A stretch of 11,016 nucleotides of DNA from JBKJTP01 sp046590195 (lineage in GTDB: Bacteria; Bacteroidota; Ignavibacteria; Palsa-1295), in contig JBKJTP010000200.1 of NCBI GenBank assembly GCA_046590195.1, positions 1 through 11,016 of the forward strand. Direction: 5' to 3'. Made by a program: the position numbers and the translations under genes. Shown here in pieces: positions 1-5,849 of this stretch; position 1 is the stretch's first letter, and each line of letters starts with the position of its first letter. The notes under the pieces were generated by a model. It ran no database searches. It had not been told where the DNA came from and worked only from the letters and a program-made list of their open reading frames with translations.

Positions 1-1839
1 GGCACGCCGTTGCCGCTATGGATATGTGAATCGTGTGAGAAGACGAAGTGCGTCGGTGCGTTCGATGAGCTTCGCGACGCAAAGAACGCGATCGAAGGCG
101 AGGCGACGCCGGCTGAATTGCTTGACAGCGGCAAGTTCGATCCACATAAGCCATACGTCGACAACTATACTTTCACTTGCGAGTGCGGCGGCACAATGAA
201 GCGCTCACCGGACGTTATCGACGTATGGTTCGATTCGGGCGCGATGCCGTTCGCGCAGTTCCATTATCCGTTCGAGAACAAGGAGCTCTTTGAGAAGCAC
301 CACTTCCCAGCAGATTATATCTGCGAGGCGATGGACCAAACACGCGGCTGGTTCTACACACTGCACGCGATCAACACATTCCTGTTCAAGCAGCCAGCGT
401 TCAAGAATGTGATCGTCAACGACATGGTCTTGGATAAGGCTGGGCAGAAGATGTCGAAGTCGCGTGGTAATGTTGTCAATCCGTTCGAGATCATCAACAC
501 GCATGGTGCAGATGCAACACGCTGGAATTTCATCGCCTCATCAGTTCCATGGAAGGCAAAGCTCTTCAACGTTGATGATGTTGCTGAAGTAGAGCGCAAG
601 TTCTTCGGTACGCTGATCAATACGTATGGCTTCTTCGCGCTCTATGCGAACATCGATAGCTTCACGTACGATGCGAAGAAGACTGTGCCTGTTGCAGAAC
701 GACCAGAGGTCGACCGTTGGATCTTGTCCACGCTCAACACACTGATCGCTGAGTGTAACAAGGACATGGATGCCTACGAGCTTACGCGTCCGGCACGAGC
801 AGTCCAGGAATTTCTAACAGAGCAAGTATCGAACTGGTACGTTCGCCGCAATCGCCGCCGCTTCTGGAAGGGCGAGAACAATCGTGATAAGCAATCCGCA
901 TACGAAACACTTTACGAGTGCATCACTGCAACGCTCAAGCTGATGGCACCGCTTGCACCATTCATCACTGACTGGATGTATCAGGCGCTGACCACGGGAC
1001 TTGGCACCGGCAACGGCTCGATCCATCTCGAGCTCTATCCAAAGCCAGACGCCAATGCGATCGATGCGAAGCTCGAAGCGCGCATGGAGTCGGCACAGAC
1101 GATCTCTTCGCTCGTTCGCCAGATGCGCGAGCGTGCGAAGATCCGCGTGCGTCAGCCGCTGGAGCGAGTACTCATTCCCGTTGCGAATCGTTACGAGATC
1201 GAAGAGCTTCGCAAAGTGGAAGATGTCATTCGCGATGAGGTGAATGTCAAGCGCGTAGAATATGTCCAGGCAGGTGATAGCGATGTGATCAAGCTGAAAG
1301 CGAAAGCAAACTTCAAGCTGCTCGGCGCGAAACTCGGTAAGCAGATGAAGATCGTTGCAGCGCGCGTGCAAACAATGACGCAGGATGAACTCCGCGACTT
1401 CCAGCAGACGGGACGCGTAACGCTGAACGTGGAAGGCAACGACTACGAGCTCGAGCGCGGTGAGATCGATATCCTTGCAGAAGATATCGAGGGCTGGCTG
1501 GTATCCAGCGAAGGTGGCATCACTGTCGCTCTAGATACGCAGATGAGCGAATCCTTGTTGCATGAAGGTATCGCACGCGAGTTCGTCAATCGCATCCAGA
1601 ACATCCGCAAAGATTCTGGCTTTGATGTGACCGATCGCATCAAGATCGAAGTGCATGATGCGTCCGAAGTATTGACGCGCGCTGTAAGCATATTCAACTC
1701 ATACATCTGCGAAGAGACCCTTGCGAATTCTCTCGATCTTGCTTCGAACGGCAGCTCGAATCTCGAGTCAGCCAAAGCTGCGGAAGTTGAGATCGGCGAA
1801 GAGACCGCAACCGTAAAGGTGGCGCAGGTGAGAGGGTAG
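1..1839 (+). CDS. ileS: Isoleucyl-tRNA synthetase, C-terminal 612 residues (5' truncated by window edge)
   Basis: Class I aminoacyl-tRNA synthetase that charges tRNA-Ile with isoleucine in the cytoplasm. The frame is open from base 1 and opens with GTPLPLW, the conserved block just after the CP1 editing domain, so the HIGH motif and editing domain lie upstream. Counting from base 1: Cys at residues 9, 12 and 17 and a CEC at 60-62 look like a zinc-binding knuckle; WFDSGAMPF follows; TRGWFY lies near 114; KMSKS, the ATP-binding loop, is at 150-154. The anticodon-binding domain follows, then a long C-terminal region of the DUF5915 kind ending around EFVNRIQNIRK. There is no C-terminal CxxC zinc finger. 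These traits fit the type 2 (eukaryote-like) bacterial IleRS, a class often mupirocin-tolerant; that is inferred, since the HIGH region is not visible. The stop is TAG at 1837-1839. A terminator downstream separates it from the DksA-like gene. Confidence 0.96.
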   Translation, partial: GTPLPLWICESCEKTKCVGAFDELRDAKNAIEGEATPAELLDSGKFDPHKPYVDNYTFTCECGGTMKRSPDVIDVWFDSGAMPFAQFHYPFENKELFEKHHFPADYICEAMDQTRGWFYTLHAINTFLFKQPAFKNVIVNDMVLDKAGQKMSKSRGNVVNPFEIINTHGADATRWNFIASSVPWKAKLFNVDDVAEVERKFFGTLINTYGFFALYANIDSFTYDAKKTVPVAERPEVDRWILSTLNTLIAECNKDMDAYELTRPARAVQEFLTEQVSNWYVRRNRRRFWKGENNRDKQSAYETLYECITATLKLMAPLAPFITDWMYQALTTGLGTGNGSIHLELYPKPDANAIDAKLEARMESAQTISSLVRQMRERAKIRVRQPLERVLIPVANRYEIEELRKVEDVIRDEVNVKRVEYVQAGDSDVIKLKAKANFKLLGAKLGKQMKIVAARVQTMTQDELRDFQQTGRVTLNVEGNDYELERGEIDILAEDIEGWLVSSEGGITVALDTQMSESLLHEGIAREFVNRIQNIRKDSGFDVTDRIKIEVHDASEVLTRAVSIFNSYICEETLANSLDLASNGSSNLESAKAAEVEIGEETATVKVAQVRG

Positions 1840-1877
1840 CGTTCAGCGTATAGCGTTCAGCGTATAGCGTTCAGCGT
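1837..1877 (+). repeat. 14-bp tandem repeat, 2.9 copies, starting in the ileS stop codon
   Basis: The unit TAGCGTTCAGCGTA occurs at 1837-1850 and 1851-1864, with a 13-base partial copy at 1865-1877. The copies are identical over their shared length. The first three bases of copy 1 are the ileS TAG stop. The unit itself is nearly a doubled AGCGT word (AGCGTTC-AGCGTAT). It is non-coding, and its length is not a multiple of three. Confidence 0.9.
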
Positions 1878-2142
1878 GGCATTAAGGATTTCTGCCCCGC
1901 AGGAACGGCCCAATACCAGGCCCCGGGCGGCAGTCCGGGGTTTATCGTTTTTGCAACGTTTCGTAGCCCCCATCAGGGCAATGATTCAACGCCTGAAGTC
2001 AACCGTCGAGTATATTGCTCCGTGGCCTCGACATTAGGAGACTTTTCGGAATAGCAGTTGTTGCAAACTCGACTGTTCAGTCGGAAACATAGCCTCACGC
2101 TACGCGACCGGACAGGGTCAGGAGTGTATCAATAACCTCACC
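1878..2142. other. Intergenic region between ileS and the DksA-like gene
   Basis: No gene is supported here. From about 1888 to 2000 the sequence has a GC-rich block, a CCCCGG/CCGGGG hairpin and a GCCC/GGGC hairpin (about 1967-1980), and reads like a dispersed intergenic repeat. The following part is where the regulator's promoter should lie. It contains a split inverted repeat GTCGAG (2005-2010)/CTCGAC (2027-2032) with a 16-nt AT-containing spacer, and a small stem-loop CGACT-GTTC-AGTCG at 2070-2083. Either could be an operator or leader structure. No convincing -35/-10 or Bacteroidota -33/-7 pair was found. A GGAG at 2121-2124 is 18 nt from the ATG, too far to be a normal ribosome binding site. 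Confidence 0.5.
1921..1952 (+). terminator. Intrinsic terminator of ileS
   Basis: CCCCGG (1921-1926) pairs perfectly with CCGGGG (1935-1940) across an 8-nt loop. It is followed by TTTATCGTTTTT at 1941-1952. It lies 81 nt after the ileS stop on the same strand. The T-tract is interrupted, so strength is uncertain. Confidence 0.6.
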
Positions 2143-3345
2143 ATGGCAAAACAGACGAAGAAGCCGACCAAGGCTGCACCGACCAAGGCCTCATCGAAGC
2201 CTTCAACGAAAGCACCCGCCAAGGCGCATGCAAAGAAGTCGGCTCCTGCAAAGAGCAGCAGCGCGTCCAAACCCTCTGCGAAGGGTCCGGCAAAGAAAGT
2301 GGCCTCACGGCCGGCAGCTAAACCTGCAGCGAAGCCAAAGTCGAAGGCACCAGCGAAAGCGAAGTCTGCACCTGCCAAACGTACGGCCGCCCCTGCTAGA
2401 TCTGCTAAGTCAGTTGCAAAGCCAGTAGCAAAGGCCCCTGTCAAGGCACAAGCTTCTAAAATTACCCCTGCAAAGGCCTCAACTACTCCAGCAAAGAAAG
2501 TCGCCTCTGCACCGGCCGCTGCCAAGTCCTCTGGCAAGGTTAGTGCAAAGCCAAGTGCCAGTGTGAAGTCTTCTGCATCCACGTCCTCCAACGCCGGTGC
2601 AACAGCTTCACAACCAGCTTCAAAACCTGCTTCTTCCTCAACCAAGCCATCGAAGACAGTAGTCGCGGCCGCCGCTATCGGCGCCGCAGCTATCGGCGCG
2701 GCGATCGGAGCAGCGACCAAGAATACCAATACTCAACCGTCCTCCGGCGGAGCGTCATCTGGCGCAACGCAAAAGAATAAGATGACAGATAATAACAAGC
2801 TTTCTCCCAAGAACGAAGCAGCCGATTTCCGCATCGGCGTCGTCCAGCCCGCTACAAAGAATACCCCTGCGATGCGGCTCGATGCCAACGACGCTGAGAT
2901 CCTCGCATCCGCCAAGGAGCGTTATGGCAATAAAGATCTCGAAGCATTCCGAAAGCTGATCCAAGAACAGCGCGCAGAAGCGAGTGAAGAATTTGATATC
3001 CTCAGCGAGCAGATGCTCGACACGTCGGGCGAGTTCGATTCCGACAATGCGAGTTTTTCCCTCCACACAGCAGAGCAGGGTACTGACGCAATGGAGCGCG
3101 AAAAGACTTTCCTGCACGCGCAGCGCACAAGCGATTACATCAAGAAGCTCGACGAGGCAATGGCGCGCATCGACCGCGGCACCTATGGTATCTGCGTCGT
3201 TTGCGGCAAACTCATCGAGAAGCAGCGTCTTGGGGCAGTGCCGATCACCCAGAAGCACGTTGATTGCAAAAACAAGACGCAGCAAAAGAAACTGACAAAT
3301 GACCAGACCTATCGCGATATTCCGGACACGGAAACCGTAGACTGA
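2143..3345 (+). CDS. TraR/DksA-family regulator with histone-H1-like N-terminal extension
   Basis: A 400-aa protein in three parts. Residues 1 to about 170 are almost only Lys, Ala, Pro, Ser and Thr, with KKxAxAPAK-type words, resembling histone H1 tails or AlgP. Residues 173-194 form an Ala/Gly/Ile segment (AAIGAAAIGAAIGAA). Residues from about 245 to 385 are a DksA domain: a charged coiled coil (KERYGNKDLEAFRKLI onward), a tip near GTDAMERE (Asp315), then RIDRGTYGICVVCGKLI and the zinc finger. Finger ligands are C351-x2-C354-x17-H372-x2-C375, with His where the third Cys is usual. DksA proteins bind the RNA polymerase secondary channel and modulate transcription, often with ppGpp; the basic tail suggests DNA or RNA binding (inference). 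Typical DksA is 120-160 aa, so the N-terminal ~230 residues are extra. ATG 2143 is the only good upstream start; an internal ATG at 2782 (M214) could make a compact form. The gene sits between ileS and lspA, as dksA does in Bacteroidota. Confidence 0.88.
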   Translation: MAKQTKKPTKAAPTKASSKPSTKAPAKAHAKKSAPAKSSSASKPSAKGPAKKVASRPAAKPAAKPKSKAPAKAKSAPAKRTAAPARSAKSVAKPVAKAPVKAQASKITPAKASTTPAKKVASAPAAAKSSGKVSAKPSASVKSSASTSSNAGATASQPASKPASSSTKPSKTVVAAAAIGAAAIGAAIGAATKNTNTQPSSGGASSGATQKNKMTDNNKLSPKNEAADFRIGVVQPATKNTPAMRLDANDAEILASAKERYGNKDLEAFRKLIQEQRAEASEEFDILSEQMLDTSGEFDSDNASFSLHTAEQGTDAMEREKTFLHAQRTSDYIKKLDEAMARIDRGTYGICVVCGKLIEKQRLGAVPITQKHVDCKNKTQQKKLTNDQTYRDIPDTETVD

Positions 3346-3361
3346 TCTGAAGTAGACTGAT
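3337..3361 (+). repeat. Short direct repeat over the stop of the DksA-like gene
   Basis: GTAGACTGAT occurs at 3337-3346 and again at 3352-3361, a 15-nt period. The first copy contains the TGA stop (3343-3345). It is a small local duplication with no evident function. Confidence 0.7.
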
Positions 3362-3383
3362 TTCGAGTACAGAAGTGTTACTC

Positions 3384-3420
3384 AGCGAAGTACCTGATCA
3401 GGTACTTCGCTTTTTATTAT
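3384..3420 (+). terminator. Intrinsic terminator after the DksA-like gene (perfect 28-bp palindrome)
   Basis: Bases 3384-3411 form a perfect palindrome: AGCGAAGTACCTGA followed by its exact reverse complement. This allows a 12-bp stem with a 4-nt loop, followed by TTTTTATTAT at 3411-3420. The T-tract exists only on the plus strand, so it terminates transcription of the regulator. It ends only 19 nt before the lspA start codon. Confidence 0.9.
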
Positions 3421-3439
3421 AGCTCTATTCATTAAGCAG

Positions 3440-4063
3440 GTGGCTGTTCTCTGGATCTCTCTCATCATCGTCATTGCAGACCAGTTGACGAAAATGGCTG
3501 TCAAAGGCTCGCCAATTTCATGGCTCGCTTGGGAAGGCATGCCCTACGGTAGCTCAAAGCCATTTATCGGTGAGATCATGCGGCTCACCTTCATCGAAAA
3601 TCCAGGCATCGCCTTCGGCATTACGATCCCTGGCTTCAAAGCGGTCTTCGGAGTATTCTCGATCGTCGCATCTGCCGCGATCATCTGGTATCTCAACAGG
3701 CACAAGTTACAGCTTTCGAAGTGGGAGAAGATCTCGCTTTCGCTCATCTTAGGCGGCGCTGTTGGTAACCTGATCGACCGCGTATTTTACGGCGTGATCT
3801 ACGGCTACGACACGCTTTTCTACGGTCGCGTAGTCGATTTCTTCGACTTTGGCTATAAGGAGAATTGGTGGCCTGTATTTAACATCGCTGATTCCGCAGT
3901 CTCTGTCGGTGTGGTCGTGCTGATGATCTTGCTGCTCAAGAAGAAGGAGCCAGTCGTTGCGACTGCAACAGCATCGAGTAGCGTCTCAGATGCATCGGGT
4001 CCAGAATCAATAGCGAATCATTCGAGCACAGAACAAGCAAACACCCCGCACCATGCTCAGTGA
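3440..4063 (+). CDS. lspA: Lipoprotein signal peptidase (signal peptidase II)
   Basis: Inner-membrane aspartic protease that cleaves prolipoprotein signal peptides ahead of the lipid-modified Cys. About 207 aa with four membrane segments (about 2-20, 66-84, 98-116, 152-167). Family motifs are in order: DQLTK at 14-18; ENPGIAFG at 53-60; GGAVGNLIDR at 105-114; VVDFFDFG at 131-138 with catalytic Asp133; and FNIADSAVSVG at 147-157 with catalytic Asp151. After the last membrane helix and KKK there is a roughly 40-residue Ser/Thr/Ala-rich tail, longer than usual. The GTG at 3440 is the best standard start, but it puts the first residue almost inside helix 1. In frame upstream, an ATT at 3431 would give an N-terminus beginning M-K-Q, more typical of the family, though ATT starts are rare. 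The 3' end overlaps the rluD-type gene by 11 nt. Confidence 0.95.
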   Translation: MAVLWISLIIVIADQLTKMAVKGSPISWLAWEGMPYGSSKPFIGEIMRLTFIENPGIAFGITIPGFKAVFGVFSIVASAAIIWYLNRHKLQLSKWEKISLSLILGGAVGNLIDRVFYGVIYGYDTLFYGRVVDFFDFGYKENWWPVFNIADSAVSVGVVVLMILLLKKKEPVVATATASSSVSDASGPESIANHSSTEQANTPHHAQ

Positions 4064-5171
4064 AGAAATTGACGACTCGCTAGATCCCAAGTTGACACAG
4101 ATCGCAACTGCTCCCGAGGAAGAGGGAGAAGCGGAAGAAGAGTCAGATGATGACGCACCCGCACAGCGCATCATCGAGCTAACGATCTCCGCCGGCGAGC
4201 GTCCCGAGCGGATCGATCAGTACCTCTCGCGCGTCGTAGCGAATACGTCGCGCAACAAGGTTCAAGAAGCGATCGCATCCGGTGCTGTCTCGATCAATGG
4301 GGATGTGCTTGAGCGCACTTCGTATAAGATCAAAGGTGGCGATGAGATCAGGATCGTCGTTCCGCGTCCACCGCGCCAGCGCGCAGAGGCTGAAGATATT
4401 CCACTCGACATCGTCTACGAAGACGACCAGATGCTAGTGATCAACAAGGCTGCTGGGATGGTAGTGCATCCCGCGCATGGCTCACGCACGGGTACACTGG
4501 TCAATGCGCTGCTGCATCACATCCAGGATTTCAGCAAAGATCATCCAGGCGCCGATCCCGATCGTCCAGGCATCGTGCATCGACTTGACAAGGATACGTC
4601 AGGCTTAATGGTCGTGGCCAAGAACGAAGAGGCCCATCGCGTGCTCGCGAAGCAATTCTTCGATCACACAGCGAAGCGTGTGTACAACGCGATCGTGTGG
4701 GGAAGATTAAAGAATGATTTCGGCCGCATCGAAACACAGCTTGCACGTCATGCGAAAGACCGCAGAAAGATGGCAGTCGTTGAAGAAGGCGGAAAGACAG
4801 CGATCACCGAGTACTTCCTCATGGAAGATCTAGAGATCTGTTCGTTAGTTGAACTTCGTCTGAAGACCGGCCGCACGCACCAGATACGAGTACACATGCA
4901 GCACTTGGGACATCCCGTCTTCGGCGACCCGAACTACAGCGGCCGATCGATGCAGGTAATGCGTAATGACATCCCGCAGTACCGCTATTGGATCGACACA
5001 CTGATGCTCACGATGGATCGACAGGCATTGCATGCCCGCACACTTCGCTTGCATCATCCAACGACCAATGAGCTGCTCGAGTGGACGTCACCACTACCCG
5101 AGGATTTCGAGCTAACGCTTCAATCACTTCGCGATAAGCGCGCGGAGCTCGAGCGATTGATCTCCCGATAG
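4053..5171 (+). CDS. rluD: RluA/RluD-family 23S rRNA pseudouridine synthase
   Basis: Isomerises uridines in 23S rRNA to pseudouridine; RluD acts on helix 69 positions 1911/1915/1917 in E. coli. The 372-aa layout: an acidic low-complexity leader at 1-38 (runs of Glu and Asp), an S4 RNA-binding domain at about 48-104 (ERIDQYLSRV to GDEIRIVVP), and a catalytic domain from about 118. The signature RPGIVHRLDKDTSGL at 171-185 contains catalytic Asp179. The conserved KTGRTHQIRVHM is at 271-282 and GHPVFGDPNY at 286-295. The start ATG lies inside the end of lspA (11-nt overlap) with no Shine-Dalgarno, so translational coupling is likely. Assignment to RluD rather than a sister RluA/RluC subgroup rests on the S4 domain plus the full-length catalytic motifs and is less certain than the family. 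The acidic leader is not part of the usual fold. Confidence 0.9.
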   Translation: MLSEEIDDSLDPKLTQIATAPEEEGEAEEESDDDAPAQRIIELTISAGERPERIDQYLSRVVANTSRNKVQEAIASGAVSINGDVLERTSYKIKGGDEIRIVVPRPPRQRAEAEDIPLDIVYEDDQMLVINKAAGMVVHPAHGSRTGTLVNALLHHIQDFSKDHPGADPDRPGIVHRLDKDTSGLMVVAKNEEAHRVLAKQFFDHTAKRVYNAIVWGRLKNDFGRIETQLARHAKDRRKMAVVEEGGKTAITEYFLMEDLEICSLVELRLKTGRTHQIRVHMQHLGHPVFGDPNYSGRSMQVMRNDIPQYRYWIDTLMLTMDRQALHARTLRLHHPTTNELLEWTSPLPEDFELTLQSLRDKRAELERLISR

Positions 5172-5184
5172 AAAATTCTGAAGA

Positions 5185-5275
5185 CCGTCATTTCGACCGG
5201 AGCAACATTCAATGAGCGTAGCGAGATTGGATGTTGCGGAGTGCTCGACTTCGATTCGCTCAAGATGATATCACA
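5185..5275. repeat. Inverted-repeat intergenic element between convergent genes
   Basis: The 121-bp gap between the rluD stop and the EVE stop holds a 36-nt hairpin. GCAACATTCAAT (5202-5213) pairs with ATTGGATGTTGC (5226-5237), 12 pairs with one G-U, around a 12-nt loop GAGCGTAGCGAG. It is flanked by GTCATTTCGACCGGAG on the left (about 5187-5202) and GATTCGCTCAAGATGAT on the right. Flanks of this wording are familiar to me from dispersed intergenic repeats in this bacterial group (recollection, not a search). No T-tract follows on either strand, so it is not an ordinary terminator. Confidence 0.6.
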
Positions 5276-5292
5276 GTGAGCGGCGTCCTTGA

Positions 5293-5751
5293 TTACGATC
5301 CCTTCGTAATGATCTTCCACTCCTGCTCGCTCACTGGCGTGACGGATAGCATTGAGCCCTTCTTCAAGATGCCCATGCCTTCAAGCCCTGGCGTCTCGCG
5401 CAACTGACTGATCGAGATCGGCGCCTTCAGAGGCTTGACATACTTCACCTTGCGAGCATACCAGATCGGCTTATCCGGAGATGCCTTCGGATCGTAGTGA
5501 TCGTCATCCTTATCCCACGCCGTTGAATCAGCGATCGCATCACCCGCGATCTCGCAGATCCCTACAACGCAGGGAGGCTTTGCACTTGAATGATAGAACA
5601 GCGCACCGTCGCCCGGCTGCATCGTGTCGCGCAGCATGTTGCGCACCGTGTAGTTGCGGATGCCTGTCCACTCGGTGGAGCCATCGCGCTTGAGGTCATC
5701 GAATGAGTAGCAATCAGGTTCAGACTTGAGAAGCCAGTATTGTTTGGGCAT
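5293..5751 (-). CDS. EVE (PUA-like) domain protein, Thy28/YTH-type fold
   Basis: A 152-aa single-domain protein. The family signature is clear: YWLLKSEPDCYSFDDL at residues 5-20, WTGIRNYTVRNML at 28-40, GDGALFYHS at 47-55, VVGICEI at 62-68, HYDPKASP at 85-92, then LKKGSMLSVTPVSEQEW near the C-terminus (129-145). EVE domains belong to the PUA superfamily; members bind modified bases in DNA or RNA, and some sit in modification-dependent restriction systems. Here it stands alone with no nuclease or helicase partner, so the cellular role and ligand are unknown. The ATG at 5749-5751 matches the family's usual N-terminus, so the start is firm. On its strand the codon is preceded by a run of eight T and then GT, with no ribosome binding site. 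That T-run is also the tail of the upstream gene's terminator. It converges with the rluD-type gene. Confidence 0.92.
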   Translation of the reverse strand: MPKQYWLLKSEPDCYSFDDLKRDGSTEWTGIRNYTVRNMLRDTMQPGDGALFYHSSAKPPCVVGICEIAGDAIADSTAWDKDDDHYDPKASPDKPIWYARKVKYVKPLKAPISISQLRETPGLEGMGILKKGSMLSVTPVSEQEWKIITKGS

Positions 5752-5815
5752 ACAAAAAAAAGAGGCGATGATCGAGTTACACCTAACAACTTGGTATGAA
5801 ACTCAATTTCGCCTC
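5752..5815 (-). terminator. Intrinsic terminator of the Ycf48-like gene, abutting the EVE start codon
   Basis: On the minus strand, GAGGCGA (5815-5809) pairs with TCGCCTC (5768-5762). An inner 5-bp helix (5800-5804 with 5774-5778) lies beyond a small internal loop, and a loop of about 20 nt closes it. TTTTTTTT then follows at 5761-5754. The T-run ends 2 nt before the EVE ATG. The stem is imperfect, but the T-tract is strong. It lies 34 nt after the Ycf48-like stop. Confidence 0.7.
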
Positions 5816-5820
5816 ATTCT

Positions 5821-5835
5821 CGCAATTCAATTGCG
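5821..5835. repeat. 15-nt near-palindrome downstream of the Ycf48-like gene
   Basis: CGCAATT and AATTGCG flank a single central C (5828), giving a 5-bp stem with a 5-nt loop. It lies 14 nt after the stop codon, before the terminator. It may be part of the transcript's 3' end structure or a protein site; nothing more can be said. Confidence 0.4.
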
Positions 5836-5849
5836 CACAAGCCACGGTG

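Noticed and set aside
814..1371. 185-residue antisense frame inside ileS
   Set aside because: Wholly within a well-supported conserved gene, with no family features of its own.
2061..2089. TTGCAA plus 17-nt spacer as a sigma-70 promoter for the DksA-like gene
   Set aside because: The matching -10 position (GAAACA) is poor, so it is not supported.
2118..2729. 203-residue open frame antisense to the DksA-like N-terminal half
   Set aside because: It is Ala/Phe/Gly-rich because it mirrors the Lys/Ala codons of the real gene; no domain or start context.
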